Shown one piece after another: positions 7,257 to 16,251 of a stretch of 64,000 nt of DNA. Position 1 is the first letter of the stretch. Each line of letters starts with the position of its first letter. A program made the position numbers and the translations under genes. The notes beneath the pieces were generated by a model. The model worked only from the letters and a program-made list of their open reading frames with translations, ran no database searches and was not told where the DNA came from. Origin of the DNA: an uncultured Dehalococcoidia bacterium (GTDB lineage: Bacteria > Chloroflexota > Dehalococcoidia > Tepidiformales > Tepidiformaceae); assembly GCA_938015525.1 (NCBI GenBank), contig CALLPC010000015.1, forward strand, positions 1-64,000, in the 5' to 3' direction.

Positions 7257-9022
7257 GCGCTGGGGCGCGGTCCGCGCGGGTGAATGGGCTGGCGGAGGCG
7301 CTGCGGATGCTGGCGCCGCGCTGGCCGGTGCTGGCGCTGGCGACGTTCACCATCGTCGCGTTCACGGGCGCGAGCCTGGCGCGGCCGCTCGCCATCCAGC
7401 ACGCCCTCGATGCGGGCGTGGCGCAGGGCGACCGGGCGGCGCTGTTCGCAGCCTGCGCGGCGTTTTTCGGGCTGCTGCTCGCCGTCTACGTCTTCCAGGG
7501 CGCGAGCACCTATCTCGTGAACCGGGTGGGCCAGGCGTTCCTGTTCGACCTCCGGATGCGGCTGTTCGCACACTACCAGCGGATGTCGCTGGCGTTCTTC
7601 GGGCGGGAGAACGCGGGGCGGCTGGTGGCCCGGATGACGAGCGACGTGACGACGGTGAACGACGTGCTGAACAACGGCTTCCTCGTGGTCGTACAGTCGG
7701 CGCTGACGCTCGCGGGGGCGACGGTCATCCTGCTGATGCTGAGCGTGCGGCTGTCGCTGGCGGTGGCGCTGATTTTGCCGCCGCTCATCGTGGCGACGGC
7801 GCTCTTCCGGGTGTACTCGGGCCGGGCGTACGACCGGGTGCGGGAGCGGGTCGCGGACGTGATGGTGCACATGCAGGAGACGTTCTCGGGGCTGCGGGTG
7901 GTGCAGGCGTTCGCGCGGGAGCAGAAGAACCGGGAGCGGTTCGGGGAGATCAACGAGCGGAACTTCGAGGCGAATCTCTTCACGGTGAAGCTGTCGTCGC
8001 TCTACTTCCCGTTCGTGGAGTTCCTGCGGGGCGCGGCCATCGGGCTCATCCTGTATTTCGGGGGCCGGCAGGTGGCAGGGGATGCGGTGACGGTGGGGAC
8101 GGTGGCGGCGTTCGTGTTCTACCTCGAATTCATCTTCCAGCCGATCCAGAACCTTTCGCAGGTGTTCGATATGGTGCAGAGCGCGAACGCGGCGCTGGGG
8201 AAGATTTTCGGGGTGCTGGCGGTGCCGCCAGACGTGCCGGAGCCGGAGCGCCCGGCAGTGGTGCGCGGGCCGCTGGAGGGGCGGATCGAGCTGGAGGGCG
8301 TGACGTTCGGGTATGACCCGGCGCGGCCGGTGCTGCGCGACATCGACCTGTGCATCGAGCCGGGGCAGCACGTCGTGCTGGTGGGGCCGACGGGCGCGGG
8401 GAAATCGACGCTGGCGAAGCTGATGACGCGGATGTACGACCCGACGGCGGGGACGGTGCGGATTGGCGGCTACGACCTGCGCACGCTGCGGTCGGCGGAC
8501 CTGCGGCGGACGGTGACGATGGTGCCGCAGGAGGGGTTCCTGTTCACCGGGTCGATCCGGGAGAACATCCTCTTCGGGCGGCCGGGGGCGACGGACGCGG
8601 AGGTGCAGGCGGCCTGCGAGCGGCTCGGCATCGACCATCTCATCCGGTCGCTGCCGAACGGGTACGAGACGCTGGTCAGCTTCCGCGGCTCGCGGCTGAG
8701 CGCCGGGGAGAGGCAGCTGGTGTCGATCGCGCGGGCCTTCCTCGCGGACCCGCCGGTGCTGGTGCTGGACGAGGCGACCTCGAGCCTGGACCCGCAGACG
8801 GAGGAGCAGGTAGAGCGGGCGCTGCGGACCCTGCTGGAGGGGCGGACGAGCGTGGTCATCGCGCACCGGCTGAGCACTGCGGAGCAGGCGGACCGGGTCC
8901 TGGTGGTCGACGGCGGCCGGGTGGTGGAGGACGGGACGCACGCGGAGCTCGTCCGGCGGGGCGGGTATTACGCGGCGCTCTACCGGCAGTGGGTGGCGGG
9001 GCGGGCGGCGCGGACGGCGTAG
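7253..9022 (+). CDS. ABC exporter subunit with degenerate signature motif (heterodimer partner B)
   Basis: This 589-residue half-transporter has the same membrane-domain plus NBD layout as its upstream neighbour. It has Walker A GPTGAGKST, Walker B VLVLDEATSS with the catalytic Glu, and a changed signature, LSAGE instead of LSGGQ. In heterodimeric exporters of the TM287/288 and BmrCD type, the Walker motifs of one subunit pair with the signature of the other. Here the Asp-type Walker B of partner A would face this degenerate LSAGE, giving one weak and one consensus ATP site. The GTG at 7253 overlaps the previous stop by 4 bases. Confidence 0.9.
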   Translation: MSAGARSARVNGLAEALRMLAPRWPVLALATFTIVAFTGASLARPLAIQHALDAGVAQGDRAALFAACAAFFGLLLAVYVFQGASTYLVNRVGQAFLFDLRMRLFAHYQRMSLAFFGRENAGRLVARMTSDVTTVNDVLNNGFLVVVQSALTLAGATVILLMLSVRLSLAVALILPPLIVATALFRVYSGRAYDRVRERVADVMVHMQETFSGLRVVQAFAREQKNRERFGEINERNFEANLFTVKLSSLYFPFVEFLRGAAIGLILYFGGRQVAGDAVTVGTVAAFVFYLEFIFQPIQNLSQVFDMVQSANAALGKIFGVLAVPPDVPEPERPAVVRGPLEGRIELEGVTFGYDPARPVLRDIDLCIEPGQHVVLVGPTGAGKSTLAKLMTRMYDPTAGTVRIGGYDLRTLRSADLRRTVTMVPQEGFLFTGSIRENILFGRPGATDAEVQAACERLGIDHLIRSLPNGYETLVSFRGSRLSAGERQLVSIARAFLADPPVLVLDEATSSLDPQTEEQVERALRTLLEGRTSVVIAHRLSTAEQADRVLVVDGGRVVEDGTHAELVRRGGYYAALYRQWVAGRAARTA

Positions 9023-9041
9023 GGCGGAAGCGGGTCGCCGG

Positions 9042-10751
9042 TCAGCGGTCGGGGTCGGTGTCGCCGGGCTGGAGAGCGTCCGGGGCGCCGAGGTCGCGGC
9101 CCATGAGGCGGAGTTCGCGCGAGAAGCGGGTCGTTTTCTCGGCGATGCCGGCCATGAACGTCCGGGCGGGGGTGACCTTCACCCAGAGCCGGCGGCGCGG
9201 GACGTAGAAGGTGATGCTGAGGCCGACCATCGCCATGGCGACGGCGACCCAGATGAACGTGTGGCCGGGGTCGCGGCGGACGCTGACGCCGGAGGCCTCG
9301 ACGCGGCCCTGGAAGAGGTAGGTGTAGCCGCCGGCGGTGGTGACGGCCTGGCCCTGCTGGAGGACGACGTTGCGCTGGTCGATGCCGGTGACCATGAGGT
9401 AGGGCCGGCCGTCGCCGCCGAGCGGCATCTGGACGACGGCGCCTTCGGGGCCGACCGCACCGGGCATGTCGAGGACGGTGGCGGCAGGGATGGTCGCAGC
9501 GCCTTCGAACCGGACCCGGTAGGGGCCGGCATCGCGCTCCTCCCCAGGCCGGAGGAGGACGGGGTCGAAGTCGGTACTGGTGATGGTCAGGAGCACCTGG
9601 CCGGCGCGGAACTGCCAGGCGACGGCGTAGGTGACGAGCCGGTCGGCGCCCGGTGCTTCGGGGAAGACGAGGAGCGAGAGGGCGGTATCGTCGGCGCGGT
9701 CGACGGGGTCGAGGCCGGGGTCGGTCGCCATCTGGGGGAGCTGCTGGGAGAAGAGGACGCGGCCGGCAGCATCGGCGACGCGGAGGACGGGGATGACGGC
9801 GGTGCGGCCTTCGAAATCGAGGATGTCATCGAAGATGAGCTGGCCGCTGGGGGCGGTGATGCGGAGACGGGCGAGGTCGTCGAACCAGGCTGCCTGGTGG
9901 ACCTTGTAGCCGAAGGCGTGGCAGGGGTGGTTGACGGTCGTCTTGCAGCGGACCGTTTCGTCGCCGCGGCGGACGTCGATGATGGAGTGGTAGTCGATGA
10001 CGTTGCCATCGGCATCGAGGCCGCGGTGGGCATCGACCATGCGGATGAAGAGCTGGCCGGGGCCGGCCTCGGCGAAGACGGGGGCAGGCGGGGTGGATTC
10101 GGCGATGACCATGGTGCGGTCGAAGCCGGCGAAGACGGTGAGGAGGCCGCCGAGGAGGAGGAGAAGGAGGGCGAGGTGGGAGAGGAAGGTGCCGTACTGG
10201 CTCCAGGGGTAGCGGTCGGCGAAGAGGTAGACGGCGCCGGGCTCTTCGTGGACGCGCTGGACGGTGTAGCGGCGCTGGCGGAGGAGGCGTTCGACGGCCT
10301 CGGCGCCGCCGGGGTGGGAGAAGCTGGCGCGGTGGTGGGCGTGCTCGAAGTAGGCATCGGGGACCCGCCTGGGGGGCTGGCGGACGGCGCGGATGGTGGG
10401 GCGGAGGCGGGAGACGGTGCAGACGGTGACGGCGAGGATGATGAGGAACCAGAGGCCGTTGAACCAGGCGGTGTGGAAGACATCGAAGAAGCCGAGGGCA
10501 TCGAAGAGACCGGTGAAGGGGCCGTAGGTTTCGCGGCGGAGTTCGAGCCACGCCGACCTGGCGGCGGGGTTGGCGCGCATGGGGCCGGGCACCTGGGGCA
10601 GGACGGTGCCGATGAGCCCGGCGGTGCCGGCGAGGCCGACGAGGAGGAGGGCGAACTTGACGTTGGTGAGGAGCTGCCACGCCCAGCGGAGGGGGTCGAG
10701 GCCGCCCGGCTGGAGGGTGGAGGTGGAGGCGGCGCGGGGGCTGGCGCTCAC
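9042..10751 (-). CDS. resB: ResB/Ccs1-like cytochrome c biogenesis protein
   Basis: The 569-residue membrane protein fits ResB (Ccs1), the half of the System II haem-delivery/cytochrome c synthase complex that works with CcsA. Seen are three N-terminal helices (ending in TAWFNGLWFLIILAV), SQYGTFLSHLALLLLLLGG, a large extracytoplasmic domain of about 330 residues, and a final helix before a basic tail. The GTG at 10751 overlaps the tlpA stop by 4 bases. The frame is open further upstream, but that part is antisense-like and lacks helices. No ccsA (resC) gene follows, so the partner must be encoded elsewhere. Confidence 0.88.
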   Translation of the reverse strand: MSASPRAASTSTLQPGGLDPLRWAWQLLTNVKFALLLVGLAGTAGLIGTVLPQVPGPMRANPAARSAWLELRRETYGPFTGLFDALGFFDVFHTAWFNGLWFLIILAVTVCTVSRLRPTIRAVRQPPRRVPDAYFEHAHHRASFSHPGGAEAVERLLRQRRYTVQRVHEEPGAVYLFADRYPWSQYGTFLSHLALLLLLLGGLLTVFAGFDRTMVIAESTPPAPVFAEAGPGQLFIRMVDAHRGLDADGNVIDYHSIIDVRRGDETVRCKTTVNHPCHAFGYKVHQAAWFDDLARLRITAPSGQLIFDDILDFEGRTAVIPVLRVADAAGRVLFSQQLPQMATDPGLDPVDRADDTALSLLVFPEAPGADRLVTYAVAWQFRAGQVLLTITSTDFDPVLLRPGEERDAGPYRVRFEGAATIPAATVLDMPGAVGPEGAVVQMPLGGDGRPYLMVTGIDQRNVVLQQGQAVTTAGGYTYLFQGRVEASGVSVRRDPGHTFIWVAVAMAMVGLSITFYVPRRRLWVKVTPARTFMAGIAEKTTRFSRELRLMGRDLGAPDALQPGDTDPDR

Positions 10752-11392
10752 GGGAGGCGGTCCTCGAGCTCGCGGAGCTGCTCGAAGGTGATGCGGCCGA
10801 GGTAGATGCGCTGGATGACGCCTGCGGGGTCGATGAGCACGGTCATCGGGAGGCCGCCGGCGCCGGTGCGGTAGGCCTGGGAGACGGCGCCGCTGGTATC
10901 GAGGAGGATGGGATAGGTGACGCCGAACTGGGCGGTGAACTGGCGGGCGGTGGCGGCGTCTTCCTGCTGGTTGACGCCGATGACGGTGATGCCGCGGTCG
11001 AGGTTGCGGGAGTGGAACTCCTGGAGGTCCGGGGTCTCGGCGCGGCAGGGGCCGCACCAGGAGGCCCAAAAGTTGAGGAGGACGTACCGGCCGCGGAATT
11101 CATCGAGGCTGCGGGGGGCGCCGTCGAGGGCGGCGAGGCGGAAGTTGGGGGCAGCGCGGCCTTCGCGGGCGGCCGGCGGCTGGCCGGTGGGGTTGAGGGC
11201 ATCCGGGAGGGCGATGACGCCGAGGCCGCCGAGGCTGCCCGCCGGGCCCGGACCGGGCTCCTGGCGGAATTCGAACCACCAGAGGGCGAGACCGACGACG
11301 GCGATGACGAGGGCGGCCAGGCCGAGGGTGGAAGCCGGCCCGGAGTATTCGCGGCGGCGCTGGGGGCGTTCGTCGGGGAGCTGGTCGGTCAT
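10748..11392 (-). CDS. TlpA/ResA-like membrane-anchored thioredoxin
   Basis: The 214-residue protein has a single N-terminal anchor (residues about 22-40) and a periplasm-facing thioredoxin domain with the active site WASWCGPC (Cys 113 and 116). The cis-Pro segment GGLPMTVLIDPAG is also present. In System II cytochrome c maturation ResA reduces apocytochrome CXXCH cysteines. Its coupling to resB (GTGA overlap) supports that role. The ATG at 11392 sits 5 bases from a 13-bp perfect inverted repeat and has no visible SD, so expression may be controlled at that hairpin or operator. Confidence 0.88.
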   Translation of the reverse strand: MTDQLPDERPQRRREYSGPASTLGLAALVIAVVGLALWWFEFRQEPGPGPAGSLGGLGVIALPDALNPTGQPPAAREGRAAPNFRLAALDGAPRSLDEFRGRYVLLNFWASWCGPCRAETPDLQEFHSRNLDRGITVIGVNQQEDAATARQFTAQFGVTYPILLDTSGAVSQAYRTGAGGLPMTVLIDPAGVIQRIYLGRITFEQLRELEDRLP

Positions 11393-11397
11393 GGCTG

Positions 11398-11425
11398 GCC
11401 CGGTGGTACGAGCGTACCACCGGGC
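11398..11425. promoter_or_regulatory. 28-bp perfect inverted repeat between tlpA and the helicase gene
   Basis: GCCCGGTGGTACG and its exact complement CGTACCACCGGGC are separated by two bases (AG). The repeat lies immediately upstream of the tlpA ATG on the minus strand and about 70 bases before the divergent -10 of the helicase gene. It could be a dimeric repressor site or an mRNA hairpin that covers the ribosome-binding region of tlpA. Confidence 0.55.
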
Positions 11426-11511
11426 GAGGCTGGAGGGGGGAAAGGGGCGGGGGTTGCCGGCGGCGGGGTGAGAGGGCAGAATGCGAACATCTGTACTATG
11501 GAGGGCCCGCG

Positions 11512-13821
11512 ATGGCGAAGCCGCCGCCCAGCTACCCGGTTCCCGCCGCCCGGCCGGTGCCGCCGGCACTCGTCGCCGAGCGGCTGGTGACAGAGCTGCG
11601 GCGGAAGGAGACGGAGACGTGGGTGCGGCGGCTGGAGGAGGAGCCGGCGCGGTTCGGGGCCTGGCCGGCGGGGCTCGACCCGCGGCTGGTCGGGGTGCTG
11701 GAACGGCGGGGCATCCGCCAGCCGTACACCCACCAGGCGCGGGCGATGGAGGCGGCGCTCGCCGGCCGGAACGTGGTGGTCGTGACGCCGACGGCGAGCG
11801 GCAAGACGCTCTGCTACAACGCGCCGGTGCTCGACCGGGTGCTGAAGGATAGCTCGGCGCGGGCGCTCTACCTCTTCCCGACGAAGGCGCTGGCGCAGGA
11901 CCAGCTGGACGAGCTGCACGGGCTGATCGGCGACCTCGGGGCGGGGATCGGCACGTTCACCTACGACGGGGATACGCCGGCGGATGCGCGGCGAGCGGTG
12001 CGGCAGGCGGGGCAGATCATCCTGACGAACCCGGACATGCTGCACACGGCGATCCTGCCGCATCACACGAAGTGGGTGCAGCTGTTCGAGAGCCTGGAGT
12101 TCGTGGTCATCGATGAGCTGCACACCTACCGGGGGGTGTTCGGGAGCCACGTGGCGAACGTCATCCGGCGGCTGCGGCGCATCTGCCAGTTCTACGGGAG
12201 CGACCCGGCGTTCATCCTCTGCTCAGCGACGATTGCGAACCCCGGCGAGCTGGCGACGCGGCTCATCGGGGACGAGGTCGAGCTGGTCGGGGAGAGCGGT
12301 GCACCGCGGGGCGAGCGCATCGTGGTGGTGCACAACCCGCCGGTGGTGAACCGGGAGCTGGGCATCCGGCAGTCGTCGCTGAAAGCGGCGCGGGACATCG
12401 CGGCGGAGCTCATCCGCTCGGGCGTGCAGACGATCGTGTTCGCGCCGAGCCGGGTGCGGGTCGAGCTGCTGCTGACCTACCTGCGGGAGGTGCTCCGGGA
12501 GAAGCCGGGCGACCCGGAGCGGGTGGCGGGCTACCGGGGCGGCTACCTGCCGAACGAGCGGCGGGCGATCGAGCGGGGGCTGCGGGAGGGGACGGTCCGC
12601 GGCGTGGTCGCCACGAACGCGCTGGAACTGGGGATCGACATCGGCGGGCTGGGGGCGAGCGTGGTGACCGGCTACCCGGGGTCGCTGGCGAGCCTGTGGC
12701 AGCAGTTCGGGCGGGCCGGGCGGGCGCGGGAGAGTTCCCTGGCGGTCCTGGTCGCCTCGTCGAACCCGCTGGACCAGTACGTGGCGCAGCACCCGGAGTT
12801 CATCTTCGAACAGGGGGTGGAGGGGGCTGCGATCGACCCGGACAACCCGTACATCCTGGCGAGCCACCTGAAGTGTGCGGCGTTCGAGCTGCCGTTCGCG
12901 AACGGGGAGCAATTCGGGGCGCACGGGGAGGAGATGCTCGACATCCTCGCGGAGGAGGGGGTGCTGCAGCAGGCGAACGGGCGGTACTACTGGATGTCGG
13001 AGGCGTACCCGGCGGAGGAGGTGAGCCTCCGGACGGCGAGTACGGACAATTTCGTGATCATCGAGCAGGGGCCGAGGCCGCGGGTCATCGGGGAGTGCGA
13101 CCGGCCGAGTGCGCCGCTGCTCATCCACGAGGATGCGATCTACCTGCACCGGGGGCAGCAGTACCAGGTGGAGCACCTGGACTGGGACGATAAGAAGGCG
13201 TACGTGCGGGCGGTTTCGGTGGACTACTACACGGATGCGCAGCTGGCGGTGGACCTGAAGGTGCTGGAGCGGGAGCAGCAGGGGCCGGCCGGCGGGGGCA
13301 GCGCGTGGGAGCTGGGCGAAGCGGCGGTCACGTTCCTGGCCACCATCTTCAAGAAGGTGAAGCTGCACACGCACGAGAACGTCGGCTGGGGGCAGATCGC
13401 CATCCCGGAGGAGACGATGCACACGGCCGCGGCGTGGCTGACGCTGGGCGCGGGCGCAACGGCGGGACTGCGGCGGGATGAGCTGGCGCTCGGCCTGGCG
13501 GGGCTGGCGCAGGTGCTGCGGAACCTGGCGCCGGTCTTCTGCCTGTGCGACCCGCGCGACCTGGGGGCGGATGCACAGGCGCGGTCGCCCTCGACGGGCG
13601 CGCCCACGGTGTACCTGTACGACATGGTGCCCGGCGGGATTGGGCTGGCGGAGCGGGTGTTCGAGGCGCGGGAGCGGCTGGTGGCGGCCTGCCTCGAGAC
13701 CGTGCGCGGCTGCGGCTGCCGGAACGGGTGCCCTTCGTGCGTGGGACCGCAGCCGGGGCGGGAGAGCCCGGCGAAGCGCGCCGCGCTGCTGCTGCTGGAG
13801 CGCCTCGCCGGTCCCGTGTGA
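11512..13821 (+). CDS. MrfA-like DEXH helicase with C-terminal DUF1998 Zn-cluster domain
   Basis: This 769-residue superfamily 2 helicase has a Q-like motif YTHQ and Walker A TPTASGKT (about 92-99). It also has the DELH box, motif III SATIANP, and motifs V-VI (TNALELGIDIGGL, QQFGRAGRA). The C-terminal MrfA-like region ends in a Cys cluster, GCGCRNGCPSC, which binds Zn in characterised MrfA. Bacillus MrfA repairs mitomycin-C DNA damage independently of UvrA. The ATG has a GGAGGG SD 6 bases away, directly downstream of a TACTAT -10-like box (11494-11499). Repair is the likely role, inferred from the family. Confidence 0.9.
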   Translation: MAKPPPSYPVPAARPVPPALVAERLVTELRRKETETWVRRLEEEPARFGAWPAGLDPRLVGVLERRGIRQPYTHQARAMEAALAGRNVVVVTPTASGKTLCYNAPVLDRVLKDSSARALYLFPTKALAQDQLDELHGLIGDLGAGIGTFTYDGDTPADARRAVRQAGQIILTNPDMLHTAILPHHTKWVQLFESLEFVVIDELHTYRGVFGSHVANVIRRLRRICQFYGSDPAFILCSATIANPGELATRLIGDEVELVGESGAPRGERIVVVHNPPVVNRELGIRQSSLKAARDIAAELIRSGVQTIVFAPSRVRVELLLTYLREVLREKPGDPERVAGYRGGYLPNERRAIERGLREGTVRGVVATNALELGIDIGGLGASVVTGYPGSLASLWQQFGRAGRARESSLAVLVASSNPLDQYVAQHPEFIFEQGVEGAAIDPDNPYILASHLKCAAFELPFANGEQFGAHGEEMLDILAEEGVLQQANGRYYWMSEAYPAEEVSLRTASTDNFVIIEQGPRPRVIGECDRPSAPLLIHEDAIYLHRGQQYQVEHLDWDDKKAYVRAVSVDYYTDAQLAVDLKVLEREQQGPAGGGSAWELGEAAVTFLATIFKKVKLHTHENVGWGQIAIPEETMHTAAAWLTLGAGATAGLRRDELALGLAGLAQVLRNLAPVFCLCDPRDLGADAQARSPSTGAPTVYLYDMVPGGIGLAERVFEARERLVAACLETVRGCGCRNGCPSCVGPQPGRESPAKRAALLLLERLAGPV

Positions 13822-13854
13822 GGGGGCGGGTGCCGTCCCCCTCGCAGCAGCCCC

Positions 13855-14373
13855 TCAGGCGGTGACGATGTCCTTCTCCATCGGGCCGAGGAGGCCGAGG
13901 AGCTCGTTTTTCTCCCGCTCGGGGACCTTGAACTGGTCGAGCGCTTTCACGAGGTCTTCGACGAGGGCGTCGAAATCGGCCTTCGTGATCATGAGGCCGG
14001 CGTGGGCGGTTTTCATGTCGCGGCCGGTGTACTTCTCGGGGCCGCCGGTCGCTTCGCCGATCTGGTTGACGAGGTGCATTTTGAGGGTGGGGATGTCGGT
14101 GTTGGCGAAGAACCGGTTGATCCGGGTGTCGGCGGCCACGTTGGCAACGAAGGCATCGACGACCGCGGTGATGGCGGGCCTGCCGCCGAGCCGGTCGTAG
14201 AGCTTCGCCTCGCCCGGCCGGGTGGGCACGGGCGTGGGCATCGCCTTCTTGTCGTCGTCGCTGCAGCCGACGACGAGGAAGGCACCGCCAAAGACGGCGA
14301 CGGCACCGGCGGAGCGGAGGAACGCGCGGCGAGACTGGCCGCCGCGGAGGATGAGGGGACGGGATTCGGACAT
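13855..14373 (-). CDS. Exported group 1 truncated haemoglobin, Tat-type lipoprotein
   Basis: The 172-residue protein begins with a twin-arginine signal (QSRRAFLRS, Arg 15-16) followed by a hydrophobic stretch and a lipobox ending VVGC (Cys about 37). It is therefore predicted to be folded, exported by Tat and lipid-anchored. The remaining 120 residues are a group 1 truncated globin: LYDRLGGRPAITAVVDAFV, RINRFFANTD, and MKTAHAGLMITKADFDALVEDL with the proximal His. Truncated globins usually stay in the cytoplasm and handle O2 or NO. The extracytoplasmic location is unusual. The start has an AGGAG SD. Confidence 0.88.
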   Translation of the reverse strand: MSESRPLILRGGQSRRAFLRSAGAVAVFGGAFLVVGCSDDDKKAMPTPVPTRPGEAKLYDRLGGRPAITAVVDAFVANVAADTRINRFFANTDIPTLKMHLVNQIGEATGGPEKYTGRDMKTAHAGLMITKADFDALVEDLVKALDQFKVPEREKNELLGLLGPMEKDIVTA

Positions 14374-14497
14374 GGGCTGCGACTCCTGCGTGTAAAGCTG
14401 ACCGGTAGTACGCAGGGGCGGGGCGGGGTGTTGCGCCGCAGGCGACAGCAGGCGCGCTGGCTTTACCCGGCGTTTCCCGGGGAGCGGGCGGCCCGGG

Positions 14498-16072
14498 TCA
14501 GTGGCGGAAGTGGCGGACGCCGGTGAAGACCATGGCGACGCCGTACTGGTTGCAGCAGTCGATGCCGTCCTGGTCGCGGAGGGCGCCGCCCGGGTGGGCG
14601 ATGGCGGCGATGCCGGCCTGGCAGGCTTTTTCGATGCTGTCGTTCCAGGCGAAAGGGAAGAAGGCATCGCTGGCGAGGACCGCGCCGCGGACGTCGTCGC
14701 CGGCCTTTTCGAGGGCGATGTCGACGCTCTTGACGCGGTTCGGCTGACCGCTGCCCATGCCGAGGAGGCGCCCGTCTTTGGCGACGACGATGGCGTTGCT
14801 TTTCACGTGCTTGACGACGCGCCAGGCGAAGCGGAGGTCGGCGAGCTGTTCGGGCGTGGGCTGGCGCTCGGTGACGACGCGGAAGTCGATGGCATCGGCG
14901 GCGAGGTCGTCGGGGTCCTGGACGAGCCAGCCGCCGCCGACCTGGCGGAGGGCGAGGCCGCCCGGGGCGAGCGGCTGTGCTTCGAGGATGCGGAGGTCTT
15001 TGGATTTGCCTTCGAGGACGGCGAGGCCCGCCGGGGTGTAGCCGGGGGCGATGACGATTTCGTAGAACATGCGGGACTGGCCGTCGTTCGGGCTGCGGAA
15101 CTCGCGGATTTCGCGGGCGAGGGCCTCATCGACGGGCCGGTTGAAGGCGACGATGCCGCCGAACGCGCTGATAGGGTCGGCGCGGACGGCGAGGCGGTAG
15201 GCCTCGCAGAGGTCGTCGCGGGTCGCGGCGCCGCAGGGGTTGGTGTGCTTGACGATGACGCAGGCCGGGGTTGGGAATTCGTTGACGCAGTTCCAGGCAG
15301 CGTCCGCGTCGAGGTAGTTGTTGTACGACATCTCTTTGCCGTGGTGCTGGGTAGCGGTGGCGATGCCGCCGCGGCCGTGGGCGGCGAGGGAGCGGTCGAG
15401 GTAGAAGGCGGCGCGCTGGTGGGGGTTTTCGCCGTAGCGAAGGGGCTGGAGCCGTTCGAGGGGGACGGTGAGGCGGGGCGGGAATTCACCGGGGTGCTGC
15501 TGGTTCCAGAGCCACTCGGCGACGGCGCTGTCGTAGGCGGCGACGTGGGCGAACGCCTTCCAGGCGAGCTCGCGGCGGAGCGGTTCGTCAGCGGTGCCGG
15601 CGCGGAGGGCAGCAAGGACGCGGTCGTAATCAGCGGGGTCGACGAGGGGGAGGACGGCGGCGTGGTTCTTGGCGGCGGCACGGAGGAGGGTGGGGCCGCC
15701 GATGTCGCTGTTCTCGATCGCCTCGGCGAAGGCGACGCCACCGGGCCGGGTGACGGTGGCGTAGAAGGGGTAGAGGTTGCAGGCCACGAGGTCGATGGGG
15801 CCGATGCCGTGGGCTTCGAGGGCGGCCAGGTGAGCGGGGAGGTCGCGGCGGGCGAGGATACCGGCGTGGATGGCGGGGTGGAGCGTCTTGACGCGGCCGT
15901 CGAGCATCTCGGGGAAGCCGGTGAGGTCTTCGACCTTGCGGACGGGGAGGCCGGCGGCCTGGAGGGCGGCGAAGGTGCCGCCGGTGGAGACGAGCTCCCA
16001 GCCGAGTTCGGCGAGGCCGCGGGCGAAGGCTTCGATGCCGGTCTTATCGTAGACGCCGAGGAGAGCGCGCAT
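14498..16072 (-). CDS. purH: Bifunctional AICAR formyltransferase/IMP cyclohydrolase
   Basis: The 524-residue enzyme catalyses the last two steps of IMP synthesis. The N-terminal MGS-like cyclohydrolase domain shows ELVSTGGTFAALQ and MLDGRVKTLHPAIHAGIL. The C-terminal transformylase carries RYGENPHQRAAFYLD, VKHTNPCGAA, and the ending AIAHPGGALRDQDGID followed by VFTGVRHFRH, typical of complete PurH. Length is normal for the family. The SD GGAGT lies just before the ATG. It stands alone here. Another purine gene, purA, lies at 44.2-45.5 kb. Confidence 0.97.
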   Translation of the reverse strand: MRALLGVYDKTGIEAFARGLAELGWELVSTGGTFAALQAAGLPVRKVEDLTGFPEMLDGRVKTLHPAIHAGILARRDLPAHLAALEAHGIGPIDLVACNLYPFYATVTRPGGVAFAEAIENSDIGGPTLLRAAAKNHAAVLPLVDPADYDRVLAALRAGTADEPLRRELAWKAFAHVAAYDSAVAEWLWNQQHPGEFPPRLTVPLERLQPLRYGENPHQRAAFYLDRSLAAHGRGGIATATQHHGKEMSYNNYLDADAAWNCVNEFPTPACVIVKHTNPCGAATRDDLCEAYRLAVRADPISAFGGIVAFNRPVDEALAREIREFRSPNDGQSRMFYEIVIAPGYTPAGLAVLEGKSKDLRILEAQPLAPGGLALRQVGGGWLVQDPDDLAADAIDFRVVTERQPTPEQLADLRFAWRVVKHVKSNAIVVAKDGRLLGMGSGQPNRVKSVDIALEKAGDDVRGAVLASDAFFPFAWNDSIEKACQAGIAAIAHPGGALRDQDGIDCCNQYGVAMVFTGVRHFRH

Positions 16073-16238
16073 GGGGGGACTCCGGGGAGGGGGATGGTGC
16101 GGGTGCGTCGTGCCCCGACCGGCCCAGGCGAGCGGCCATGCGCGAGGCCGGGCTTCCCCGCGGTGCTCCGCGTGACGCCAGTCGCCCGGCGGGATGAGTG
16201 TAGCAGCGGGGGCGGTTCGCCGCAGCCGCCGGAGCGCG

Positions 16239-16244
16239 TAGGCT
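16239..16244 (+). promoter_or_regulatory. -10-like TAGGCT for the Nudix gene, leaderless arrangement
   Basis: TAGGCT ends 7 bases before the ATG at 16252 and no SD is visible between them. Confidence 0.4.
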
Positions 16245-16251
16245 GGTAGGC

